Source of the DNA: Phorcus lineatus
Taxonomy: Eukaryota; Mollusca; Gastropoda; Trochida; Trochidae
Reading direction: 5' to 3'
Length of the DNA: 64,000 bases
NCBI GenBank assembly: GCA_921293015.1
Contig: OV121084.1
Coordinates: 18,852,960-18,916,959 of the forward strand
The notes under the pieces are model-generated. The model worked only from the letters and a program-made list of their open reading frames with translations, did not search any database and was not told where the DNA came from. The number at the start of each line of letters is the position of its first letter. The first letter of the stretch is position 1. Shown piece after piece: positions 48,774 to 59,295 of this stretch. Position numbers and translations under genes: made by a program.

Positions 48774-50549
48774 AGACTCTGCATGCAAATACAGGGATAT
48801 CTTGTCATCACTTATTATATCCGACAAATGATTTTCTCTACATTGTCCTTTTCACTATTTTAGTTTAAAACATTGATAACACCATTGATGTACATTGATT
48901 AAGTACTTAAGTAAATTACTATTGTAATTCCAAAGTAACCACACAGATTGCAATGTGTGATATAAAACTCCTAGCATCCGTTTTCACGCTTATATACTAA
49001 CAATAAGTAGCGAAAAATTACAAATAAAAATTGGAAATGTTGTTAAAATAATTTTATGCTATTCTTAAATAGTAAATGCATTTTACCGTCTCAAAATTAC
49101 CCTCACCCTGAGCATAAAACTGTTAATTTGACAGAATACATTATGTTTCCTATACTTTCTTGATTCGCCTTTATTTTAGTGTTAAATATACATTAATAAC
49201 AGTTTTATCACTTGACCTGTCTGACTTAAAACAATCAATTCTCCCAGGTGGATATATTCTTCCAATGGGCTGTTAAATTTTTTTAACAACCAATTTTCCC
49301 TTTTAGTAGAGCGGAACTACAGTAATATAATCTCAAATAACCTATCGCGAATGGAAACGTGCATTGCCATTTACGCATAAACGTAAGACAATACGTTTTC
49401 TGGATAACAATATCTTGCTGTCTAAAATCGACAAACATGGATACGCTTACATGAATGTATTCCATTATGAAACGTCCATATACTTCTTGTTCAAATTCAT
49501 TGGTATTAAATGTCAAAGTTTTCTTTTGGCAATTTACGCACATTTATTTGAAAATAATTCAATTCACAAATGACATTGACTTTACCAATAAAAGGTACAA
49601 CCCTTCCTATACTCAACATGACATGGTTTTGTTGAGGACATTCCTGAAAAAGAAATAGTCAAGAACGAAGAAAATGAATTTTGCAACCATTTTTATCAAA
49701 ATGAATGGTACCTTAACAAGAGACGTACCTGATTCATAAGAAAGGTATTTTGCTACACATATAAATAATTTAGACATACGTTTCGTGTTATATAGTTATA
49801 CTCAGCATATATATTTCATATATCCCTATACATCTGATTTTTCTTATAAACAAAATAAGTCAATATAGATATATAATACACGATGGATGGATTGATGTGA
49901 TGAATATGATCATGCATTGGTCGGACAAAATATTCACAAATCACAACATCTAAACAGTCGTAAATCTGTCATAAAAATGGTATTAAAGCAAATGCAATAA
50001 ATCTATATAATATCAAATCAAGAAACAAATATTGCAAAAAGGGTAATGACAGTAGTGCGTACAATACTAAGTAACATACTACATGAATGATTTTCATTAT
50101 AAATTCAAAAATGATTAAACTAAAACCATAGCACTGCATTCTTGTCGTAGCAAAAGACACTGTACTTTCTTTTCAGTTATTACCATATGTACGACTTTTT
50201 TGTGATATTAAAATGAGATTATGTGTAAATTAAATCATTTAACACTTAAATAAAATTCATGTGTAATGTCTATCAAATCAATGAAATGCCTAGCTTTACA
50301 GTCATTTAACATCAACTTTCTTTTTACATGTAATCGATTTCCTGAGGTAACGTTAACAATTTGAAACTTCAAGCGTAACATTGGTTCTTTTTCAAAAGAC
50401 ATACCTAATATACGATTTACATTTTTAATTATGTAACACATTACTTTACTGTAAGTACTATTAGTCTTATACGAATAAATCAAGCCTCTAACGCCTGAAA
50501 GCCTCTAAAAGTATTTTAGTGAGAAAATTGGAATAATGATATATCTTAC
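48774..50549. other. Intergenic or 3' intronic DNA between convergent genes
   Basis: No repeat or RNA gene is recognised. The 3' exons of the - strand EGF gene should lie here if it is complete, but apart from the weak candidate at 49342-49398 I found none. Confidence 0.5.
49342..49398 (-). CDS. Weak candidate for an A-type module exon on the - strand
   Basis: Between an acceptor-like TTATCCAG and a donor-like GGTTATT, the - strand frame reads KTYCLTFMRKWQCTFPFAI. Its C-x(7)-C-x-F-P spacing is like the module A core (C-x(4,5)-C-x-[IL]-P). At 57 nt it is shorter than other A exons (70-140 nt) and its end phase (1) does not fit. It could be chance or a decayed exon of a paralogue. Confidence 0.2.
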   Translation of the reverse strand, partial: KRIVLRLCVNGNARFHSR

Positions 50550-52108
50550 TTTCACACTGGCTACCAGTTAACCCAACGGGACACTGACACATGTGAGCTG
50601 TTTCGTCACAGAAACCACCATTGTGGCATGATCCGTTCGTACATGGCGAATCTATGGAAACCAGTTTTCTTTTGATTATTGTCGGAAAACTTCCTATCGT
50701 TGAGACTTTTAAAAAAAAAATTCACATTATCAGACAATATTTCAATCTATTGGATATAGTTTAAGCACATATATCATCTTATAGTTTTCAACTGTGTATT
50801 AATTGTTTTGTTTTAATACCCAAGGTTGTTATTGCAATCCTATGAAGAAACTGCAGTGCAAGATAATGTCTATAATCATACAACATATGCTTAATGAATA
50901 AAAGGGACGATGGAGAAAGGATATTATTACTTCCATGGTGTTAAACCTCTTGCTGATCGTATAATGGTTGTTAACAAACATAAACGTCTCTTCCTTGAAA
51001 ACTTAAAATATCCGTTCATTATTTAATTCATTCAATTCAAATAATAATATGAGCGATTACGTAATAATCAACTCTTGACAGTGAATCACAGATTAAACAT
51101 ATAAAACGCGTTGCTACTTCAATTGAGTTAACCTTTCGGTAAAATAAAACAATACATTCATATGCTCATTTCAGCTAAGAATCACGTATGTGGCACTGAA
51201 AGATTTTTCTATTGTATCAAAATGTTTTCAGAGTAATATTATAAAATATACTAACAACTGCCAACTTACTGAGTTCACATCTGCTTCCCGTGTATCCCGG
51301 TTTGCAAACACAAACAATTAGAACTCTACCCGGAACCGTCATACACCGTCCATTATTGAGACACGGGTCACTTGTACACAGGTCAATGGCTGAAGTAGAA
51401 ATAAGAAAATAAATGCAATGCAGTTCACACATAACCACCACAATATTATATATGTTGGCCTTTTGCAATGAACAAGTTTTAAATAGATTGAACAAGGAAT
51501 AAAAAAACTCCGTCACTTTTGAAACATTGTGCAAATGCAGAATCTAAAAATTAATGGTTGTCGCAAATGCTGAACAAACTATATGGATTGTTATAAACCG
51601 TAACAAACTAAAATGCTCATCATAATTGTTTAAAAATAAGCGAAAATTTTTAATTAATATTTTGATAAAGATCAGAACAATCGTTCAATTAAAGTAAATT
51701 ACGTAGACAATTCTAATAATCTTAAAATATCCTTGGACATTGGAGCATTCGTAAAGTTTGTTACTTTTACAATTGAATATTTTTACAACTTGTAATTGTT
51801 ATGTTTTAGCGAATTATTCGTTGATTTTCTTTTTGAGTTACTGCTGCTTTACATATGGTGCTACAAAGACGATTTGTATCATTCTCACTGTACCAATAGA
51901 CATAGATAATGTAACACACCCACGCTATACTTCACGTTACATTAAAAAAATTCGTGAGGTGAATGTCTGATCCGCAGCTATTTTGTATATCCCGACTTAC
52001 CTGTCTCACAAATGTCTCCAGAAAATAAAGCTGAACAACTACATGTGAAATTTCCGGCATGGCTCGTGCATCTTCCGCCATTAAGGCAAGGGTAAAATCT
52101 GCAGGGAT
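50550..52108 (-). CDS. Second EGF-domain gene, partial (three EGF exons)
   Basis: Three - strand exons, each with AG acceptor and GT donor and phase 1-1: 52108-52001, 51389-51270, 50651-50550. Their cores are YPCLNGGRCTSHAG, DPCLNNGRCMTVPG and GSCHNGGFCDETAH, each with the six EGF cysteines. The phase class matches the EGF cassettes of the large gene, and orientation is convergent, so this could be a paralogue or an EGF-only protein. I found neither a signal peptide exon nor a C-terminal exon; the upstream side runs into the composite transposon at 52256. It may be incomplete or a remnant. Confidence 0.75.
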
Positions 52109-52250
52109 CTGAATCATAAATTTGTAAAGTGAATGGTGCATCACAGTTCGTTGACAAACTTCACACTGTGCCGAATTTCAAAAACCGAATTTGGTAATGT
52201 GCGATGCGATGTCGAGGAACGAAGACAACAGGGCCATTTGTGAAACCATT

Positions 52251-52267
52251 TTATGGGGTATAGTCTA
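52251..52267 (+). repeat. Left terminus of the composite transposon (TTAT + GGGTATAGTCTA)
   Basis: GGGTATAGTCTA (52256-52267) is the reverse complement of 63934-63945. TTAT lies at 52251-52254, one base outside the repeat, where TTAA would be expected. Confidence 0.5.
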
Positions 52268-52526
52268 GGCACCAAAGAGCACGACTGCGCATGTCTAAAA
52301 TGTCTTAAAGTAGAATGACGACAACTTTACAACGCGATAACATGAGCTAAAGATGCATAATTTCCCTTTAATTGTTCATATTTTCGTTTGAATGAGTGAA
52401 TTGATACCAAGCAATAAGAAAATGAAGTATCAAAAACAATATATACATAATTTAATGACAACAGAACGAAATCCGGCATTTGTTTACTAACGCTGATCAG
52501 CTGATTTCACGGCCACTGATCATGAT

Positions 52527-52747
52527 TTGGTATCTACTAAATCGGGAAGATTTTCAACAAAGGCAAGTGTTCGAAGAAAAAACATCATACAAAGCAAGAC
52601 AAAAAGTAAGACAGAACAAGTGTCCTCGGTTTTACAAGACCATTCGTACCCGGCTAGTCAGCCGAACAAGGAAGTGCGCGGTGAGTTTCAGATAATCGGG
52701 CCCGAGGATACGGTTGTTCTAACCCAACATCTTCATGACTGGAAGGG
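52527..52747 (+). pseudogene. Possible N-terminal exon of the composite transposase
   Basis: An open frame starts MVSTKSGRFSTKAS, is basic (KSKTKSK) and ends with VVLTQHLHDWKG just where R1 copy c begins. It is the only plausible coding block between the left terminus and the retroelement, and its Lys/Arg-rich start is common in transposases. I recognise no zinc finger or THAP motif in it. Assignment is by position only. Confidence 0.3.
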
Positions 52748-53395
52748 TGTGAGTGAGTGAGTTGGGGTTTAATGTGCTTTGAACAGTATTACAGTTATTA
52801 AACACGTGGATGGCAAGCATCCAAAAGAGAGTGGACAGATCAGGGGAAAGGGATCGATAGGATGAGGGAAAAGACGGAGGTGAGGTGAGGTGAGTTGGAG
52901 TTTAACGCCGCTTTCAAGAAATATTTCACTTATATCGCGGCTGCTAGTATTATTGCAGGGAGAAAGCCCGCAACACTATTGTGGGTATGTATTGCGGTGA
53001 AACCTGCGAGCATCGGCTGGAACTAGCGAACCATAGGTGGTACTGCTCTGAATTTCAGTGTAGCATAGCACCCAAACCTGACTGCGTGTAGAAATATTCT
53101 CTACTGCAGACAAAGTTGCCGAGCCCCTAGCGGGATTCGAACCACGGACCTCCTGATCCGTAGCCGAACGCGCTAACCACTGCGCTATCCCGCCCCCGGA
53201 AAAGACGGAAAGAAAAGCATAGTGAGAGATAGAAAGCAGTTTTAGAAGGGCTTAAGTTGGGTCTGGCTTCTACCCGTCGACCTGTCTAGCTTGGGTGTCC
53301 CTACCAGGAGCATATACGCTTTGGCTGGCATAGCTCTCGGGGTATCTGAAGCACGCAAACCACCACACCACGATAAGGTATTGGAAGGAGGGGAG
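52748..53395 (-). repeat. R1 repeat, copy c, split by a SINE
   Basis: R1 sequence occupies 52748-52878 and resumes at 53198-53395. In uninterrupted copies (58272, 61786) the block GGGAAAAGACGGAAAG is continuous; here it is broken by the 319-bp SINE. The insertion order is therefore R1 first, SINE second. Confidence 0.85.
52879..53197 (-). repeat. Full-length tRNA-Arg-headed SINE with 12-bp target duplication
   Basis: On the - strand the element opens with a tRNA-like head (A box ATAGCGCAGTGGTTAG, anticodon region CTACGGATC, B box GTTCGAATCCC) closest to tRNA-Arg(ACG). It continues with a conserved body and ends in an ACTCACCTCACC tail. GGAAAAGACGGA at 52867-52878 and 53198-53209 is the target duplication. 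The anticodon stem is poorly paired, so it is not a working tRNA gene. Confidence 0.88.
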
Positions 53396-54136
53396 GCGAG
53401 TGGTGGACCTGTTTTTTTCTCGCCAAGCAATTGGATAACTGTTATCAGTGCAGTTTGCCACTAAGGTAAGTTATTCAGACTGATAGAAAAATCTTTCAGC
53501 CGTGTAAGATACACTGAAACTAATAGAAGCTGACTGAATCCACTGTATGATATGTAGATTTCTTCCTTAGTATATTTCATACTTTTAAAAATATCAGGAT
53601 GTGTTATAGGGCAAAAAAGAATTAGTGTACTAGAGTATCACTTTATTTCACTTCACCACACAGAACATTTTGTTCAAATTATTTAAAATGGTAATTAAAA
53701 ATCAAAACTAATATATATAAATATACTGAATAAATGCCAATAACTTTTTTACATTATTATGAAATACTTAGATATTAGATATAAATTGGGCATGATATTT
53801 GTTTTACACTCATTTTTACTCATTTGTTCAATATAAAATTGTAAATTAGAATATGTGTGATTGGTTAATAATTTCATTTAGTGCTTTACACTAAATATAT
53901 TTATCAAAGCCATTGCACCTTTCACTTACCTCATTCTTATTTTCCATTTCTGGTACCCTTGCTTTGTTGCGCTGCGCGCAATCGACCCGGGGAACCGAGC
54001 TTTTCTTCCGCGCTTGCTACGTCACTTAGTTACCAATGACGTCACTTTTATTCATCCAACGGCTTCCTGCTTCATTCGCTCACTTTCTGCCGCCGCGCAA
54101 ACATCTTTTCAATCTATTTAGATCTATCATCTAAAT

Positions 54137-55204
54137 ATGCCTGGAAAAAGGAAGGCCGCTCTAAATCACCGGCTGGTACGCTCCAAAGGGCAGAAGCGGA
54201 GTGCTGCGAGTTTTGCGAGGGAAGATAAAGATAAAGGTGAGTCTTTTGATATAAATGCATCAACCCCATCTGTACCTATTCACATTGCCGATTTCACAAC
54301 TCCTTCTGCCGATTTCGCATCCTCTTCCACTTCAAATCCTACAATTTCGGGGCAGCTTGATGCCATTCTTGCTCTCCTATCAAATAATGCAAGCAACAAT
54401 CCCCCGCCCGTTTCTCTTCCCGTTGCACCGGATTTCTCAATCGCTGCTTCGGCCACTACAGCTTTGACATTCGAAGCTCAGGAAATCGGGGCACATGTGA
54501 AGCAGCAAACCCGTGACAAAATATTTAAAGGTGAGTATGTTGATTTATCCTTGTTACTCCCAAATGTAAACACGGGCGTTGACAATCAGTCAAAGATGGA
54601 GCTCGTCACTGAGAGCAATGGAAGTGTCTCCCTCGTCGCTCGACAGCAAACGCACAGTAAGCCAATCTCTCTTGGTGCATGGACATCTGCATTTCACATT
54701 TTCATGTCCATATTTTTGACTAAACATAGCTCACCCAGTGTATTACAGGGATTGTTGTCATATGCTGAATCCATACGCAATGCTGCCTGGCGCTTCGGGG
54801 GAGATGGGTGGAGAGTGTATGATCAACAATTCCGTCACAGAATGGCAAGGGACCCTACTCGTCAGTGGGGATGCGTGGACGGGGAACTCTGGCTGCAACA
54901 TATGCTGACACCGCAACAGAATAAACCACGCACCGGTTCGGGGATAAGTTTCTCACGGAATACCTCTCGTGACTTGCCACTTAATATATGTTGGGATTTC
55001 AACAAAGGTAACTGTCAACGACAGTCATGTAAGTACCCGCACAAGTGTGGTAAGTGTGGAGAGGCTGACCACAATGTGCAGAGCTGTTTTCGTTCCAATG
55101 GGTCATTCAGAGCACCAGCTGTTTCGGGCACCAGTTACCAGTCCCGAACACCCCAGCAGTACAGACCCAATGTCTCTGGCCCCAACACCGGTCAGCGTAA
55201 GTAA
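54137..55204 (+). CDS. Gag-like protein of the DIRS/Ngaro-type element
   Basis: The 355-residue frame begins MPGKRKAALNHR, a basic start. A Ser/Thr/Pro-rich stretch follows (~40-115), then a mid-region with a conserved look (SLGAWTSAFHIFMSIFL). The C-terminus has a CCCH-like finger (ICWDFNKGNCQRQSCKYPH) followed at once by a CCHC knuckle CGKCGEADHNVQSC (C-x2-C-x4-H-x4-C), typical of nucleic-acid-binding Gag in these elements. It should package the element's RNA. The frame is intact. Confidence 0.85.
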   Translation: MPGKRKAALNHRLVRSKGQKRSAASFAREDKDKGESFDINASTPSVPIHIADFTTPSADFASSSTSNPTISGQLDAILALLSNNASNNPPPVSLPVAPDFSIAASATTALTFEAQEIGAHVKQQTRDKIFKGEYVDLSLLLPNVNTGVDNQSKMELVTESNGSVSLVARQQTHSKPISLGAWTSAFHIFMSIFLTKHSSPSVLQGLLSYAESIRNAAWRFGGDGWRVYDQQFRHRMARDPTRQWGCVDGELWLQHMLTPQQNKPRTGSGISFSRNTSRDLPLNICWDFNKGNCQRQSCKYPHKCGKCGEADHNVQSCFRSNGSFRAPAVSGTSYQSRTPQQYRPNVSGPNTGQRK

Positions 55205-56768
55205 AATGTTGGACTACCTTCACCCCTATTCACTTGTTAACCCCGTTGACGCGCATTCACTTCATGATGGTTTTCTTCATGGTTTTAAGCTTAAGTTCCA
55301 GGGTGCCAGGGTAAGCAGAATGTCTAAAAATCTGTCATCAGCGACAGACTCAATTGGTGTTGAGGTTGTTAGGGAAAAACTGAATAAAGAGGTCAATCTT
55401 GGAAGAATTGGTGGCCCCTTCCAGAATCCACCAATTGGCCTTGTTCCAAAGAAAGTTGACCGAGACGCAATCGGTAAGTTCTCAGACAATTTTCGTTTAA
55501 TCCACCATTTATCATATCCACAGGGTGTCTCTATAAATGATAACATAAATCATCAAGACTGTTCTGTTTCATATTCATGTTTCGACGAAGCTGTGGAGAT
55601 GGTTCACAGGCTGGGAACCGGTGCACTCTTGGCAAAGTTTGACATCAAATCGGCATTTCGCATCATCCTGGTCCATCCCCATGACTTCGAGCTCCTCGGC
55701 ATTCACTTTAACGGCAAGTACTATTTTGACAAATGTTTACCTTTTGGGTGCTCTATTTCCTGTGCTATATTTGAAAGGTTCAGCACATTTTTGCAATGGT
55801 GCATTCTCCGCAATCTCCCGAATAAGCACTTAATGCATTATCTTGATGACTTCCTCACAGGGGGTGTGGCCGGCACCAATGACTGTCATTACAACTTGCA
55901 GGTTTGCATGCAGGTACTTAGTCAATTTAATGTTCCAGTGGCACCTGAGAAAACGGTTCAACCTACGACAAAGCTCACCTTTCTGGGTTTGGAGATCGAC
56001 TCAGTGGCAGGACACGTTCGAATCCCGAATGATAAGATCGTCGAGACGACGGCACAAATCAGGGGCTGGCTGTGTGAGGGTCGCAAGAAAGTTACCAAAC
56101 GGGAGCTCCAATCTCTTGTGGGTAAACTGAATTTTATGTGTCGGGCTATTCCCATGGGACGGGCATTTTGCCGACGACTCATCGATGAGATGTGTAAGTT
56201 ACAGTTTCCATTTCACAGGTGCCGACTGACAATGGGCATCAAGGATGACTTGGTCATGTGGTTACAATTTCTTGATAGTTTTAATGGCATTTCAGTTTTT
56301 CAGAATTTATCGTGGACATCAAACACAGTACTGCAGCTTTTCACAGACGCGGCTGGCAGCGCAGGTTTTGGTGCTTATAACCATGGCAAGTGGGCATGTG
56401 GAAGGTGGCCACAGCAGTGGGTGCAAGAAGGCGTAACAAGGGACATGACGCTGTTAGAATTGTTCCCTATTGTATTATCTGTGCAACTTTGGGGTAAGTC
56501 CTTATCCAACAAGAAAATATTGTTTCATTGCGACAATCAAGCTGTCGTACATATCATCAACAAGCAGTCTTGCCGCGGGCCTCGTACAATGTCCCTTCTC
56601 AGACGCCTTGTTCTGTCCTGCTTACAGTACAACATTACATTCAAAGCTGTATATATAAACACTCATGACAATGTTATTGCTGACTCTATTTCGAGATTTC
56701 AGATAAACAAGTTCCGCAAATTGGCACCAGCCCCCTTCCGGACGGTCTTTGGAATTTCTAGATATTGA
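54969..56768 (+). CDS. Reverse transcriptase-RNase H of the DIRS/Ngaro-type element
   Basis: The 599-residue frame overlaps gag; its first ~80 codons mirror the gag zinc fingers in another frame, so translation probably begins near 55200 or by frameshift or re-initiation. RT motifs: FDIKSAFRIILV (~223), HYLDDFLTGG (catalytic DD, ~291). RNase H motifs: LFTDAAGSAGFGA (~457), LLELFPIV, FHCDNQAVVHIIN (~519) and the final HDNVIADSISRF. Key acidic residues are present and no stop interrupts the frame. It copies element RNA into DNA. Confidence 0.92.
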   Translation: MTCHLIYVGISTKVTVNDSHVSTRTSVVSVERLTTMCRAVFVPMGHSEHQLFRAPVTSPEHPSSTDPMSLAPTPVSVSKMLDYLHPYSLVNPVDAHSLHDGFLHGFKLKFQGARVSRMSKNLSSATDSIGVEVVREKLNKEVNLGRIGGPFQNPPIGLVPKKVDRDAIGKFSDNFRLIHHLSYPQGVSINDNINHQDCSVSYSCFDEAVEMVHRLGTGALLAKFDIKSAFRIILVHPHDFELLGIHFNGKYYFDKCLPFGCSISCAIFERFSTFLQWCILRNLPNKHLMHYLDDFLTGGVAGTNDCHYNLQVCMQVLSQFNVPVAPEKTVQPTTKLTFLGLEIDSVAGHVRIPNDKIVETTAQIRGWLCEGRKKVTKRELQSLVGKLNFMCRAIPMGRAFCRRLIDEMCKLQFPFHRCRLTMGIKDDLVMWLQFLDSFNGISVFQNLSWTSNTVLQLFTDAAGSAGFGAYNHGKWACGRWPQQWVQEGVTRDMTLLELFPIVLSVQLWGKSLSNKKILFHCDNQAVVHIINKQSCRGPRTMSLLRRLVLSCLQYNITFKAVYINTHDNVIADSISRFQINKFRKLAPAPFRTVFGISRY

Positions 56769-57659
56769 ATCCCAGCGTTTATTACGCACATCCCTGTCGA
56801 GGAATACCTGGTCGACATATAACACCAGCTTACAGACGTTCAACTCCTTCAGACGAGATCACATGCTGCCCACAGTTTGGCCCGCCACGATAGACCAGGT
56901 TGTACATTTCATTTCGTATCTTTCAGTTAACCATTACTCAAGCAGTACAGCGAAAACTTATATTTCTGCTCTATCATCCTTTCATAAGTTAAATGGGTGG
57001 CAAGATTGCACCGATCACTTCTTGATTTCTAAGCTACTTGCTGGTATGTCTCGGGATCAGTCACGACGTGACACACGTAAACCAATCACCGTCGATTTAT
57101 TGAAACTCATAATCCGCAATCTATCAGCCGTGTGTACAAACGTATATGAACAAAATCTATTTGCTGCTGTTTTCTGTGCCGCTTTCTTTTGGGTTTTTTC
57201 AGAGTGGGGGAGCTTGTACAGACCACGGTTAATCAGCCTGGCATTGTCGTCAACGATGTGAAGCTGGATACATCTGCCGGGCGAGTACAATTTACATTGA
57301 GACACTCCAAATCAGATAGGCTTAACAAATGCGTGATCATTACCGTTCCCTCACTCCCTTCCAACCCCTTGTGTCCCGTCGCTGCCTTACATTCTTACCT
57401 AAAATTTCGCCTCAATGGGCCAATACAGGCCTTTGTCCATTTTGACCACTCCCCCCTGACAAGGTACCAGTCTCAGGCTGTATTAAAGAAGGCATTAGCT
57501 CACAGCCACGTAGACACCACTGCCTTTTCCTCCCATTCTTTTCGGATTGGTGCTGCAACTACAGCTGCTGCCAATGGCGTAAATGAGCATACTATTATAA
57601 AATACGGTAGATGGGGCTCTGATGCTTACAAATCTTATATTAGGTTACCTCTCTTTTAA
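56749..57659 (+). pseudogene. Tyrosine recombinase with one frameshift
   Basis: Frame 56749-57261 gives the SAM-like N-terminal domain (SRNTWSTYNTSLQTFNSF, VVHFISYLSV, TYISALSSFH). The catalytic part continues in the next frame to 57659: FFRVGELV (first Arg), HSFRIGAAT (H-x-x-R) and GRWGSDAYKSYIR (terminal Tyr region). The break lies in a T/G homopolymer-rich stretch near 57184-57200 and looks like one extra base. All catalytic residues can be seen, so the copy became inactive only recently, or the break is a sequencing artefact. Confidence 0.85.
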
Positions 57660-57959
57660 CAACATTCTTCAATACTTCTATTTTGTCCCCCACTTCTCAG
57701 TGGTTGGGACTATTTTAGCATATAATACATTTCCTGCTTATCAGCGGGAGCATATCTATCTATAAATAATATTAAATATTACCTTTCATTTTCTCTGCTG
57801 CTGCTGCTGCAACTTCGTTTGCTACATTTTAATATGCTGCTGCTGGTGTCTACTCCGTAGTCGCCCATTTAACTCATTCTATATAGGTTAGGGCCTCCAA
57901 GAACCGCCACGCCCATGACCTTAACCCACAACAATTCTTTCTTTTTCTTTATGTTGCAT

Positions 57960-58271
57960 GCGCAACGTCAACTCGCAATGTGTTGATGCCGCGCGTCCAA
58001 CAAAATGTGTTTTGATAATATGTAATTATTTTCTCCGTGCTATCCCACTGTATTGGTGAGACGAGGATAGAGTTAGGAGGCTGGCTCCATGTTCCGTGTG
58101 GAAATCCAGCCTGTGGCTCGGTGAAGAGAATTGGCCTCGGCAGTCGCCATGGGCACAACCAAAAAATATGGGATGTCAACACCAAGTTGGCCATGGGTAA
58201 GTGTAGAAGATGTTCGTGAAATATAATCATAATATCTTCTGGTTTAACTTTTCTGATTTCTATTGCAGATA
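57960..58271 (+). other. Spacer between DIRS-like element and R1 copy d
   Basis: No coding signature. The higher GC content fades by about 58200 into AT-rich sequence. The terminal repeats of the retroelement may lie here, but I could not match them. Confidence 0.4.
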
Positions 58272-58566
58272 GTGAGTGAGTGAGTTGGGGTTTAGTTAAC
58301 GTGCTTTCAACAATATTTCAGTTATTAAACACGTTGATGACAAGCATCCAAAAGAGAGTAGATAGATCAGGGAGAAAGGGATCGATAGGATGAGGGAAAA
58401 GACGGAAAGAAAGGCATAGTGAGAGATAGAAAGCTGGTTTTAGAAGGACTCAAATTTGGTCTGGCTTCTACCCGTCGACCTGTCCAGCTTGGGTGTCCCT
58501 ACCAGGAGCATGTACGCTCCGGCTGGCATAGCTCTCGGGTCTCTGAAGCACTCAAACCACCACACA
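58272..58566 (-). repeat. R1 repeat, copy d
   Basis: A nearly complete copy in the same orientation as the others: GTGAGTGAGTGAGTTGGGG at the left, CTCTGAAGCACTCAAACCACC at the right. It lies about 100 bp before the first recognised transposase exon, inside a probable intron. Confidence 0.85.
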
Positions 58567-59295
58567 TGTACTCAGTATCTGACATGTAATGTCTAATGTA
58601 ATGTAATGTTTGTTTTGCAAACCAATTTCAGAGTTGTTATATATATCATTATTAAACCTATATGCAGGAATGATTAACAGTGGCCTAGGCGAGACTCAAG
58701 TGAACAACTTAATCACAGCCATCAACATTCCGCCAGTGTCCAATCAGACTCTGAAGGACAGGGATTTTGAATCAGGTCTTGCTATCGAGCAAGTAGCCGG
58801 CAGTTCCGTGGAGGAGACTATTGAAGAAGAAAAGCAGGCCACTGCAAACAGGTATTTACATTATAAATAGTTATACGTGAGGGATTTAAGTGTTATTTAA
58901 TAAGAAGCACTAGTTAATAATTGCTTAGTTTGACCTTTTAGTTATTTGTGAAATGATTAAGTTTTGAAATGATTCATACACTGATCACTTAAATTGACTG
59001 AATTATTGCTTAGGTAAACAAAATAAAAAGACAGTTCAAACTAGGTGGTCAGTGAAAAAGCATTGTCTTTTTACTCTTCATAATGTTTTAGCTCAATACT
59101 GGCAATGTAGGAGTTACTCTGAACAATGTTGAGAGAAGCAGTACTTTGATCATCTGTATCTAATTCATCATACATATATGTTAACACTAAGCCATTAAAA
59201 CATTGTTGCAGGCAAATCACAGATTCAAGTGAGGTCGAGCTTACCGCTAGTATTGACGGGGGTTTGCAGTCGAGGGAAAGTGGAAGGAACTACAA

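Larger units (their letters stand above)
53940..57930 (+). mobile_element. DIRS/Ngaro-like tyrosine-recombinase retroelement
   Basis: A block of clearly higher GC content than its flanks encodes gag, RT-RNase H and tyrosine recombinase in that order, all on the + strand. There is no protease or integrase and no LTR pair, as expected for tyrosine-recombinase retroelements. Gag-RT-RH-YR order, and no methyltransferase, resembles Ngaro more than DIRS1. I could not identify the split direct or inverted terminal repeats; the outer edges are set by base composition only. Confidence 0.8.

Noticed and set aside
49969-50160. Hydrophobic - strand frame as the transmembrane exon of the second EGF gene
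   Set aside because: The hydrophobicity follows from AT-rich codons; no splice phase or stalk sequence supports it.
53100-53197. Functional tRNA-Arg gene on the - strand
   Set aside because: The head is fused to a repeat body with target duplications, and the anticodon stem is mispaired.
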